Below, in pieces: positions 1-5,352 of a DNA stretch of 5,763 nucleotides (position 1 is its first letter; each line of letters opens with the position of its first letter). The DNA comes from JAJTHJ01 sp046316025 (GTDB lineage Bacteria > Pseudomonadota > Gammaproteobacteria > Burkholderiales > Burkholderiaceae_F), in assembly GCA_046316025.1 (NCBI GenBank), contig JBKCXU010000070.1:1-5763 (forward strand). Direction: 5' to 3'. The notes beneath the pieces were generated by a model. That model saw only the letters and a program-made list of their open reading frames with translations, was not told the origin of the DNA and made no database searches. The position numbers and the translations under genes were made by a program.

Positions 1-819
1 GAGCAAGAGCCGTCGCCGAGGCCGGGCAAAGCCGGGCTGCCAGCGCAGGCCGCGGCGCCCGCGCCCGTGTTGCCATCGATGCCACGCGATGTGGTGACGG
101 CGGCGCAAGCCGTTTCGCCATCACTGCCGCGCGACGAGACGACGGCTGTTCCGGTGCCGCCCGCTATTCGGTCGGCGACGGCGACTCCGGCCATACCCGC
201 TCCGCAGCGCGTGCTGAGAACCGAGACCGTGACGCGCACGGTGGTGAAGCGAGTGCCCGGCGAATCCACGCCGGCAGTTGTGCCGACGTCACGACCCACT
301 GCGGTTCCGAGCGAGATGCGGGCCGAGCGGCAACCGTTCGGCGGGGCGATCACCAGTCCAGCGCAGGCCGCACACAGCACGGCATCCACCGACCCGGCGC
401 CGCAAACGGCCGCCGCACTCGTGCAGCGCATCGAGCGCCTTGTGCTCTCACCGACGACAGCGCCGCCCGCGCCGTCCGCCGATCTTCAGGACGCGGCACA
501 GCCGCGCGGCGCGGCGCCCACACCCGCGCCGCCGACCGCAGCATCGCGCCACGCCTTCGGTCGCGCCACCGCAGAGCCGCAGCCCGCCGCGCCGAAAGCC
601 GTTTCGCTGGACCTGCTGCGCGGCACCGCCGAGTCGCCCACGCTGTCGATCGGCAGCCTGCACGTGGTGGTCAAGCCGCCGGTGCTGCCGCAGATACCCG
701 GCACTGCACCGGCCGCCGCGCAGACCGGCCAGCCGCCGCCGCCGGCCGCAGCGGCCCCGGCGCGGCCGGCGCGCGGTACCTACCGCAATCCCTGGTTTGC
801 CGCGAGGCGCGTCGAATGA
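1..819 (+). CDS. Pro/Ala-rich, probably disordered eCIS-operon protein (5' end outside window)
   Basis: The frame is open from base 1, so the true start probably lies upstream; the GTG at 67 is only the first start-like codon inside the window. The 272 visible residues are dominated by Pro, Ala, Arg and Thr and contain no recognisable globular domain, signal peptide or membrane segment. The exception is the C-terminal part: an ordered-looking strand, LSIGSLHVVVKPP (bases 643-681), then a Pro/Ala linker and the terminal tail RNPWFAARRVE. From memory, disordered proteins ending in an 'IGxIxVxxxPP'-like strand occur in other eCIS operons; I could not check this here. A docking peptide on the sheath, tube or baseplate would fit, but that is inference. 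The stop overlaps the ATG at 816. A Pro/Ala-rich composition can arise in any GC-rich frame, so the coding call rests on frame length, its end at the 816 junction and the C-terminal motif. Confidence 0.7.
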   Translation, partial: EQEPSPRPGKAGLPAQAAAPAPVLPSMPRDVVTAAQAVSPSLPRDETTAVPVPPAIRSATATPAIPAPQRVLRTETVTRTVVKRVPGESTPAVVPTSRPTAVPSEMRAERQPFGGAITSPAQAAHSTASTDPAPQTAAALVQRIERLVLSPTTAPPAPSADLQDAAQPRGAAPTPAPPTAASRHAFGRATAEPQPAAPKAVSLDLLRGTAESPTLSIGSLHVVVKPPVLPQIPGTAPAAAQTGQPPPPAAAAPARPARGTYRNPWFAARRVE

Positions 820-962
820 ACACCGCGGCGCAGTCTGGCTGCCCCATCCCTTGTCGTGCCGAGCACAGCGAGGCACCTGCTGTTGCCGTCGTCGAAAAGC
901 AGATTCCTCGCTGCGCTCGGAATGACGGGCCGGTTGGGTCGCACTGCGGAGCTTCAATATGA
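816..962 (+). CDS. Putative 48-aa linker ORF across a palindromic repeat
   Basis: The ATG at 816 overlaps the stop of the preceding gene (ATGA), and the TGA at 960-962 overlaps the ATG at 959 of the next gene (ATGA again). A GAGG at 804-807 lies 8 nt before this ATG. Most of the peptide (bases 853-926) is translation of a dispersed hairpin repeat, so a specific protein function is unlikely. The likely value of the frame, if translated, is to carry ribosomes from one gene to the next through the repeat. It could also be a chance open frame; GC-rich sequence has few stops. Confidence 0.3.
   Translation: MNTAAQSGCPIPCRAEHSEAPAVAVVEKQIPRCARNDGPVGSHCGASI
853..926. repeat. Imperfect inverted repeat (dispersed hairpin element), R1
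   Basis: Arms at 853-881 and 898-926 (29 nt each) match at 24 of 29 positions as an inverted repeat around a 16-nt loop. The right arm carries CCTCGCTGCGCTCGGAATGAC, a sequence I recognise as a dispersed intergenic palindrome in many bacterial genomes, often mistranslated as HSERSEES-like peptides. It fills most of the space between the genes ending at 819 and starting at 959. There is no T-tract after the hairpin, so it is not a typical intrinsic terminator. Confidence 0.8.
948..951 (+). promoter_or_regulatory. Ribosome binding site for the 959 gene
   Basis: GGAG lies 7 nt before the ATG at 959 and supports that start. It sits just outside the right arm of repeat R1, so the repeat did not destroy it. 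Confidence 0.6.
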
Positions 963-1492
963 CGCTGGCCGCCCGCCTCGACGGTTATCTGGCCCGTCGC
1001 GCGCAGCGCGACGCCGCGGCCACCAGCGCACGCACTGCGCGCGACGCCTTCATCCAGGCGCAGTTCCCGCTGCTCAACCAGCGGCTTATCGAACTCGTCA
1101 CCGCGGCGGTGGGCACTCATTCGCGCCTGACCCTGGCCGAGACGGCGCTGACCGAGACGGTAACCGGCCGCAGCTTCAATTCGCTCGCCAAGACCGCGCT
1201 CGAAGTACGCGCCGATCTGGACGGCGGCCTGCAGACCATCGCCTTCACGCCGCGGCTCGCCTTCGGCGACGAGGCGCAGTTCGGCGTGATCGCCTGTACC
1301 GCGAGCTTCCCGTTCACGCCGCGGACGCGCAGCGCCGACCGGCTGGCCGCGCTGCTGCTGGCGGAAAAACTGCAAATGCGCGGCACCGGCACCGCCGCGC
1401 TGATGCTGGCCGCCCCCGACGGTTTCCTGGAACTCAGCGCCGCGCTGCTGGAAGACGCCTTGGCTGCGCTGCTGCTGCGGGGTGCCGGATGA
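959..1492 (+). CDS. Unknown eCIS-operon protein, 177 aa
   Basis: I do not recognise the family. The ATG at 959 has a GGAG 7 nt upstream, and the stop overlaps the next gene's ATG (ATGA at 1489-1492). The N-terminal 45 or so residues are Ala/Arg/Gln-rich and look helical (LDGYLARRAQRDAAATSART), followed by a helix ending in LIELVTAAVG. Residues about 60-125 alternate hydrophobic and polar residues as in a beta domain (LQTIAFTPRLAFGDEAQFGV, then ASFPFTP). The last 50 residues are Leu/Ala-rich helix (LLLAEKLQMRG; LSAALLEDALAALLL). There is no signal peptide or clear membrane segment. Its place just before the tube adaptor and the tight coupling suggest a structural, assembly or cargo-related role in the particle. 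That role is inference from position only. Confidence 0.8.
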   Translation: MTLAARLDGYLARRAQRDAAATSARTARDAFIQAQFPLLNQRLIELVTAAVGTHSRLTLAETALTETVTGRSFNSLAKTALEVRADLDGGLQTIAFTPRLAFGDEAQFGVIACTASFPFTPRTRSADRLAALLLAEKLQMRGTGTAALMLAAPDGFLELSAALLEDALAALLLRGAG

Positions 1493-1878
1493 TCTCGATC
1501 GGCCGCCTGCGCCTGTTGACCGATGCGGCCGGCGCCGCGGACGGCGAACCGCTGGGCCGGCGCTTCGCCGCCGCCTTGCAGCGCGAGCTGCGCGCCGCCG
1601 GCGGTCCGCCGCGGCTGCGGATCGATGAGCTGGTGCTGGATGCGCCGGGGCGCGACGCGGCGCCGGATCTGTGGGCGCGAGAAGCGGCAAGAGTGATCAC
1701 GCAGCGGGCCAAGGTTGCGCCCCCACCCCAGCCCTCCCCCGCTGCGCAGGGGAGGGAGTTCGGCCCTGCCACCGCGAAGAGTCTTTCCCCTCCCCCGCTC
1801 GCGGGAGAGGGCCAGGGTGGGGGCGAGCAGCGCCTGACCCCCATCACCGCAACGTCTAAGGCCCGTCATGGCCGTTGA
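1489..1878 (+). CDS. Unknown small protein with repeat-encoded C-terminus, 129 aa
   Basis: The ATG at 1489 overlaps the previous stop, and the frame ends at 1878, 11 nt inside the next gene. Residues 1-76 look like a genuine compact domain: a start strand ISIGRLRLLTD, a helix GRRFAAALQRELRAAG, a strand RIDELVLDAP and a helix DLWAREAARVITQRA. Residues 77-113 are the translation of repeat R2 (APPPQPSPAAQGRE, later SPPPLAGEGQGGG), a signature of GC-rich intergenic palindromes, and 17 further residues follow. The original C-terminus appears to have been lost or extended when the repeat arrived. I do not recognise the family. A protein of roughly 80-110 residues between the 959 gene and the adaptor would be the expected ancestral form. 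The N-terminal part is well supported as coding; whether the tail folds or is tolerated is unknown. Confidence 0.7.
   Translation: MISIGRLRLLTDAAGAADGEPLGRRFAAALQRELRAAGGPPRLRIDELVLDAPGRDAAPDLWAREAARVITQRAKVAPPPQPSPAAQGREFGPATAKSLSPPPLAGEGQGGGEQRLTPITATSKARHGR
1718..1825. repeat. REP-like GC-rich palindromic element R2
   Basis: The outer arms 1718-1736 and 1807-1825 (19 nt) pair at 17 of 19 positions. Inside are two smaller hairpins: CCCTCCCC...GGGGAGGG within 1732-1756, and one around CCCGCTCGCGGG near 1795-1804. The first 39 bases (1718-1756) recur exactly at 5725-5763, and the outer arms are closely shared with R4. The element lies inside the coding frame of the 1489 gene. It has the look of REP/BIME-type extragenic palindromes; no transposase is present. 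Confidence 0.85.
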
Positions 1879-2527
1879 CCTGCGCCCCCAGGTGCTGCGC
1901 GGCGCCTTTGTCGAATATGGCTTGTCGCTGCCGCCGCTCGTCTTTGCCTTCCAGTTCAACCCGGAGACATTGACCCGCGGCCGCACGGCGACCTGGACCG
2001 CGGCCGGCGCCGACGGCACCGGCGCGGGCTGCCGCGAAGGCTCGGAGGCGCAGCAGCGCTCCTGCCTGGCGCAGGTGACGGTGACCGAGGAAACCATCGG
2101 CCTCACGCTGCAACTGGACGCCACCGACGATCTGAACGACGGCAAGTTCATGGCCCAGCAGTTCGGTGTCGGCACCCAGTTGTCGGTGCTGGAGCTGATG
2201 ATTTATCCGAAGACCGATCAGTTATTCGGCTTTCCGCTCGGCAACCTGCTGGGCGGCGACGACCAGTTCGGCGCGGCGCGCGCCAAGACGATTCCGATCC
2301 TGCTCTTCATCTGGGGCCGCAAGCGCGTGCTGCCGGTGGTGATGACGAGCCTGCAGATCACCGAGCAGGAGTTTTTCCCCGACCTGAACCCCAAGCGCGC
2401 GCAGGCGGTCGTGCAACTCAAGGTGCTGGAGGGCTTCAACCCGCCGTACCTGTATTCGCACGGCTGGCGGATGGCGCTGGGTGCGATGAATCTCGCCAAC
2501 CTCGGAGACTTTGCCGATGTTTTTTGA
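1868..2527 (+). CDS. CIS tube-type adaptor protein (Afp7/Pvc7 N-terminal domain type), 219 aa
   Basis: This is a tube-fold protein that in the Afp/PVC particles joins the inner tube to the spike hub in the cytoplasmically assembled injection machine. Residues 25-37 hold FAFQFNPETLTRG, matching the 'FQFNPExLxR' entry of the family. Residues about 72-95 hold VTVTEETIGLTLQLDATDDL, like the family's 'E.....LxLDATD' strand. Residues 151-190 hold RKRVLPVVMTSLQITEQEFF, then DLNPKRAQAVVQLKVLEGF, the typical C-terminal half of the fold. I rely on remembered family patterns, not a search. The ATG at 1868 lies inside the previous frame by 11 nt, with a weak AAGG about 6 nt upstream, so coupling probably drives it. 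The family often continues into a LysM domain; here the protein stops and LysM is a separate gene. Phage tube initiators are the main alternative. Confidence 0.88.
   Translation: MAVDLRPQVLRGAFVEYGLSLPPLVFAFQFNPETLTRGRTATWTAAGADGTGAGCREGSEAQQRSCLAQVTVTEETIGLTLQLDATDDLNDGKFMAQQFGVGTQLSVLELMIYPKTDQLFGFPLGNLLGGDDQFGAARAKTIPILLFIWGRKRVLPVVMTSLQITEQEFFPDLNPKRAQAVVQLKVLEGFNPPYLYSHGWRMALGAMNLANLGDFADVF
2504..2508 (+). promoter_or_regulatory. Ribosome binding site deciding the LysM gene start
   Basis: GGAGA sits 8 nt before the ATG at 2517 but only 2 nt before a TTG at 2511. The spacing favours 2517 as the true start. The site is inside the 3' end of the adaptor gene. Confidence 0.65.
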
Positions 2528-2813
2528 CGGCTCGCGCTATCTGCGGGTGGCCGACGTGGAAGTCAGCGCCCCCGACGGCAGCCGCGCACGCCTGAAGGCG
2601 CTGCGCGAGCCGGCGCCATTCGACCCCGCCACCGACACCGCGCTCGTCTACCAGGTCAAGCAGGGCGACCGGCTCGATCTCTTGGCCTGGCGCTTCTTCC
2701 GCAACCCGCGCAAGTGGTGGCTGATCGCCGACGCCAACCCCGATCTGCTGGCGCCCGATCAGTTGTTGCAGCCGGGGCTGCTGCTGACGATTCCGAAGGA
2801 TCGGGCGCTATGA
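2517..2813 (+). CDS. Small LysM-domain baseplate protein, 98 aa
   Basis: The LysM fold covers residues about 44-93: VYQVKQGDRLDLLAWRFF, then RKWWLIADANPDLL, then LLQPGLLLTIP. This is the standard 'Y.V..GD.L..IA...YG...W..I...N' plan as found in phage gp53/tail-X-type proteins, where LysM-like folds hold the baseplate together rather than necessarily binding free peptidoglycan. Residues 1-43 are a short strand-rich lead. The ATG at 2517 is preferred to a TTG at 2511 because of the GGAGA spacing. It overlaps the adaptor gene by 11 nt, so the two proteins are probably made together, and they correspond to the two halves of single-chain Afp7-like proteins. There is no signal peptide, as expected for a particle assembled in the cytoplasm. 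Confidence 0.9.
   Translation: MFFDGSRYLRVADVEVSAPDGSRARLKALREPAPFDPATDTALVYQVKQGDRLDLLAWRFFRNPRKWWLIADANPDLLAPDQLLQPGLLLTIPKDRAL
2795..2800 (+). promoter_or_regulatory. Strong Shine-Dalgarno-like site before the 2810 ATG
   Basis: GAAGGA lies 9 nt before the ATG at 2810, inside the last codons of the LysM gene. That ATG now opens only a repeat-filled frame. The site may be the former ribosome binding site of the hub gene, left behind when the repeat moved the hub start to 3045; this is inference. Confidence 0.45.
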
Positions 2814-3043
2814 GGCGTCTGCCCTTTACTGGCCGCCAGAACGCCCTCACCCTCCGCCCCTCTCCCGCTGATGCGGGCGAGGGGAGCAAACCGTCGCCCG
2901 CATCAGCGGGGCGTAAGCGGGGTTTCGCAAAGCGCGAGCTTTGCGCCGCTGGAGCGACGCGCGCCTGCCAGCGCGCGGCTCCGGGTGGCGCGAAGCGCCG
3001 GGTGAGGGCCAGTCCCGGCGCCACATGCAGGGACATCGTCTGA
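2810..3043 (+). CDS. Putative 77-aa linker ORF across repeat R3
   Basis: The ATG at 2810 overlaps the LysM stop (ATGA) and has GAAGGA 9 nt upstream. The TGA at 3041-3043 is followed after one base by the ATG of the hub gene at 3045. Almost all of the Arg/Ala/Gly-rich peptide is encoded by a chain of hairpins, so a folded product is unlikely. If translated, it would carry ribosomes to the hub gene. A second frame (ending 3005) is also open through this region, so openness alone is weak evidence. Confidence 0.3.
   Translation: MRRLPFTGRQNALTLRPSPADAGEGSKPSPASAGRKRGFAKRELCAAGATRACQRAAPGGAKRRVRASPGATCRDIV
2843..3009. repeat. Composite palindromic element R3 with terminal stem and four hairpins
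   Basis: The ends GCCCTCACCC (2843-2852) and GGGTGAGGGC (3000-3009) are a perfect 10-bp inverted repeat. Enclosed are four perfect or near-perfect hairpins: 2864-2880 with 2894-2910 (17 of 17); 2926-2933 with 2938-2945 (8 of 8); 2951-2982 (5 plus 7 pairs with a 2-nt bulge); and 2987-2991 with 2995-2999 (5 of 5). The first can also refold as smaller hairpins. It is related at the ends to R2 and R4 but has a different interior. No T-tract follows any stem. Confidence 0.85.
3029..3033 (+). promoter_or_regulatory. Ribosome binding site for the hub gene
   Basis: AGGGA ends 11 nt before the ATG at 3045. The spacing is a little long, so initiation may also depend on ribosomes arriving from the frame that ends at 3043. 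Confidence 0.4.
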
Positions 3044-3044
3044 C

Positions 3045-4253
3045 ATGCCCTCGCTGCCCGCCTCCGCCGACCGCCTGTTTGCCGCCGCCGTGCGCGTCAA
3101 CGGCGAGGACGGCGCGGAAATGTACGGCTGCATCCGTTCGATCACGGTGGACGAAGACCTGGACGTGGGCACCTCGTTTTCGATCGAGCTCGCCGCCTGC
3201 CGCAACGAGGACGGCTCCTGGCCGTACATCGGCGACGAGCAGTTGCGGGTGTGGAACCGGGTCACCATCATCGCGATCTTTCCCACCCAGACCGAGATCG
3301 TGGTCGACGGCTACATCTCGCATCTGACGGTGGCGACCGATCCGCAGGGCACCCACGTGACCGCGCAGATCCGCGGCGTGGATGCCTCATATGCGCTCAA
3401 TTTGGAAGACAAGCGCCGCATCTGGATCGGCAAGACCTATGAAGAGATCGTCGAGGCGATCCTGACCGAGAACGAGCTTGTGCCGCGGATCACGCCGCCC
3501 GAGCCGGCGCCGCCCGCGCATACGGTCGCGCAGCGCGGCACCGACTTGCAACTGATCCGCGAGCTGGCGCGCCGCCGCGGCTACGACTTCTTCGTCAGCG
3601 GCGCGACCGCGTTTTTCCGTCCGCCGAATCTGGAGGGCGCGCCGCAAAAGCTGATCGCGGTGAACTTCGGCGACGAGTCCAACTGCACGCAGATCAGCAT
3701 CGACGCCGACGGCACCGCGCCGACCGCCGCCGCCAGCGAGTTCCTGGACGAGATGACCGGCGAATACGCCGCGTCGAACGCGGAGAGCTCCGGCCTGCCC
3801 GACCTCGGCACCTCGCCGCTCGCCGGCCTGCGCGGCGGCGCCGGACTGTCGCAGCGCGCGGTGGTGGCGCGCCGCATCGGCGGCTTGACCCAGGCGCGCG
3901 CCGACGACTACGGCGCCGGGGTGCTGCGCCGTGGCGGCTTCTGGCTCATCGCGCGCGGCCAGTTGAACGGCCTGCGCTACGGCCGCGTGCTGCGGGTGCG
4001 GCGCACGGTGACGGTCAAGGGCCTGGGCAGCACCTACAACGGCGTTTACTACGTACGCAAGGTGCGGCACCAGATGACCGATCGCACCTACACGATGGAC
4101 TTCGAACTCGCGCGCAATGCCATCGATGCGCTGGGCAGCGAGGACTACACCGGCGAAGGCGCGGAGTCCGGCGCGCCGCCCGCGGCCGGCGATGCGGTCG
4201 ATCCCGATCTGGCGCCGGTGGCCGAAAGCGGGCCGCGGGTGATGGCGGCGTGA
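3045..4253 (+). CDS. Late control protein D / gp27-like spike hub, 402 aa
   Basis: This is the trimeric hub of the baseplate, the counterpart of phage T4 gp27, P2 gpD and the N-terminal half of VgrG or Afp8. It should join the tube adaptor above to the spike below. Residues about 10-115 form the first beta-barrel part (AEMYGCIRSITVDEDLDVGT; VDGYISHLTV). Residues 164-183 (RGTDLQLIRELARRRGYDFF) are the family's hallmark helix and strand. Residues about 300-360 hold the second barrel ending in NGVYYVRKVRHQMTDRTYTM and FELARNA, again typical of gpD. Residues 365-402 are a Gly/Ala/Pro/Asp-rich tail with no fold visible. A low-complexity insertion near 225-280 is unassigned. The start at 3045 gives a normal family length. 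In Afp8 and VgrG this part is fused to the spike; here the spike is the next real gene. Confidence 0.92.
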   Translation: MPSLPASADRLFAAAVRVNGEDGAEMYGCIRSITVDEDLDVGTSFSIELAACRNEDGSWPYIGDEQLRVWNRVTIIAIFPTQTEIVVDGYISHLTVATDPQGTHVTAQIRGVDASYALNLEDKRRIWIGKTYEEIVEAILTENELVPRITPPEPAPPAHTVAQRGTDLQLIRELARRRGYDFFVSGATAFFRPPNLEGAPQKLIAVNFGDESNCTQISIDADGTAPTAAASEFLDEMTGEYAASNAESSGLPDLGTSPLAGLRGGAGLSQRAVVARRIGGLTQARADDYGAGVLRRGGFWLIARGQLNGLRYGRVLRVRRTVTVKGLGSTYNGVYYVRKVRHQMTDRTYTMDFELARNAIDALGSEDYTGEGAESGAPPAAGDAVDPDLAPVAESGPRVMAA

Positions 4254-4444
4254 GCATTAGGTTGCCGATGAATCAAATGCATGTGGGCGTAGCAGCGCTT
4301 CGTAAGGCCCGGCGCCCCCACCCCAGCCCTCCCCCGCAGGCGGGGGAGGGGGTTTGCTCCCTCCCCTGCGAAGCGGGGGAGGGCCGGGGTGGGGGCGTGG
4401 CTGTCGGCAGCGGCAGACACGTCCGAGTCGAGAGGCAACCATGA
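4250..4444 (+). CDS. Putative 64-aa linker ORF across repeat R4
   Basis: The GTG at 4250 overlaps the hub stop (GTGA), and its own TGA at 4442-4444 overlaps the spike ATG at 4441 (ATGA). GGTGAT at 4238-4243 lies 6 nt upstream and can pair with the end of 16S rRNA. The first 20 residues come from unique, less GC-rich sequence (SIRLPMNQMHVGVAALRK). The middle is repeat-encoded (HPSPPPQAGEG) and the end is unique again. Having both ends overlap the flanking genes makes a translational-coupling role plausible; a folded product is not evident. Confidence 0.35.
   Translation: MSIRLPMNQMHVGVAALRKARRPHPSPPPQAGEGVCSLPCEAGEGRGGGVAVGSGRHVRVERQP
4313..4397. repeat. REP-like GC-rich palindromic element R4
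   Basis: Arms 4313-4335 and 4375-4397 pair at 22 of 23 positions, giving the longest outer stem among the repeats here. Inside are small CCCCCGC/GCGGGGG hairpins. The arm sequence CGCCCCCACCCCAGCCCTC is shared exactly with R2 and R5. It lies between hub and spike genes and lacks a T-tract. Confidence 0.85.
4430..4435 (+). promoter_or_regulatory. Ribosome binding site for the spike gene
   Basis: GAGAGG lies 5 nt before the ATG at 4441. It supports that start over the longer open frame that runs back into repeat R4. Confidence 0.6.
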
Positions 4445-5352
4445 CCGACCTGTCCGTCCCCCCCGCCGAAGCCGCCGCTGGCGGCGACAGCCGCGACCTG
4501 CGCATCGAGCGGCTGGACCAGCTCTACTTCGGCAAGTACCGCGGCACCGTGGTGGACAACGCCGATCCCGAGCAGTTGGGCCGGCTGCGGCTGATGGTGC
4601 CGAGCCTCTTCGGCGGCAGCGCCAATCCGCAGCCTTCTGACCCCTTCGTCACCGACTGGGCCTGGCCCTGCGTGCCCTTCGGCGGCACGGCCGAGCAGGG
4701 CTTTTTCTTCGTGCCGGAGATCGGCGCCAAGGTCTGGGTCGAGTTCGAGGAAGGCAACCTCGACTGCCCGATCTGGGTCGGTTGCTTCTGGTCCAAGCCC
4801 GCGGAGTCCGAGGCACCCACCGAGGCCCGCGCCATGCAGGACAACAAGCCGCAGAAGCGCGTGCTGAAGACGCCCGCCGGGCACCTGCTCGAGTTCAACG
4901 ACACGCCGGGCGAAGAAAGCGTGACGCTCAAGCACAAGAGCAACGCCTTCCTGAACTTCGATGCCAAGGGCAACGTCACCGTCAGCAACGCGGCCGGCAC
5001 CTTTCTGTTCCTCAACGCCGAAGACCAGGAGTTCTCGTTCGCCGACGAGCACGGCAACAACCTGCGGCTGGGCGATTCGGGAGTGGCCTTCACCAACAAG
5101 GACGGCTCGGTGCTCGATCTGAACGGCAGCGCGGTGCAGGTGATCGCCAAGAACGTGATGCTGCGCAGCGAGACCGTGGCGCTCGGCGAAGGGGCGATGG
5201 AACCCGCGATCCTCGGCCGCGCCTTTGCTGCGGTGTTCGATGCGCATGTGCATCCGACCGCGCTCGGGCCTTCCGGCCCGCCGATCCCGGTGCCGATGCC
5301 GCTGTCGGCGCCGACCCATCCGGCGATTTCCAAGGCGGTGACGCTGCGATGA
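4441..5352 (+). CDS. Baseplate assembly protein V / gp5-like spike, 303 aa
   Basis: This is the trimeric spike that leads membrane puncture, the counterpart of P2 gpV and the C-terminal half of Afp8 or VgrG. Residues about 28-115 form the OB-fold: YFGKYRGTVVDNADPEQLGR, LRLMVPSLFG, then FFFVPEIGAKVWVEFEEGNL and DCPIWVGCFW. Residues about 140-255 are repeated short strands (HLLEFNDTPGEESVTLKHKS; FLNFDAKGNVTVSNAAG) of the triple-stranded beta-helix type. Residues 266-285 hold FDAHVHPTALGPSGPPIPVP, whose H269-x-H271 resembles the metal-binding apex motif of P2-type spikes. No lysozyme domain is present, unlike T4 gp5. The ATG at 4441 has GAGAGG 5 nt upstream; a longer frame back to 4354 is repeat sequence and is rejected. 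The stop overlaps the next ATG. Confidence 0.93.
   Translation: MTDLSVPPAEAAAGGDSRDLRIERLDQLYFGKYRGTVVDNADPEQLGRLRLMVPSLFGGSANPQPSDPFVTDWAWPCVPFGGTAEQGFFFVPEIGAKVWVEFEEGNLDCPIWVGCFWSKPAESEAPTEARAMQDNKPQKRVLKTPAGHLLEFNDTPGEESVTLKHKSNAFLNFDAKGNVTVSNAAGTFLFLNAEDQEFSFADEHGNNLRLGDSGVAFTNKDGSVLDLNGSAVQVIAKNVMLRSETVALGEGAMEPAILGRAFAAVFDAHVHPTALGPSGPPIPVPMPLSAPTHPAISKAVTLR

Noticed and set aside
671..2175. Long minus-strand frames of 339 and 352 residues
   Set aside because: They lie opposite well-linked plus-strand genes, cross repeats R1 and R2, and have no recognisable motif or start context.
2511..2513. TTG start for the LysM protein
   Set aside because: It lies only 2 nt after the GGAGA site, whereas the ATG at 2517 is 8 nt away.
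2843..3009. Intrinsic transcription terminators at the hairpins of R1 to R4
   Set aside because: No hairpin is followed by a T-tract, and essential baseplate genes follow on the same strand.
4354..4440. An earlier start for the spike protein (332 residues)
   Set aside because: The extra 29 residues are translation of repeat R4; the ATG at 4441 has GAGAGG at a good distance and an ATGA junction.
4441..5352. A type VI secretion VgrG
   Set aside because: Hub and spike are separate genes and are preceded by a CIS tube adaptor and a LysM baseplate protein. No Hcp or Tss-type genes are visible, so an eCIS or phage-tail-like machine fits better.
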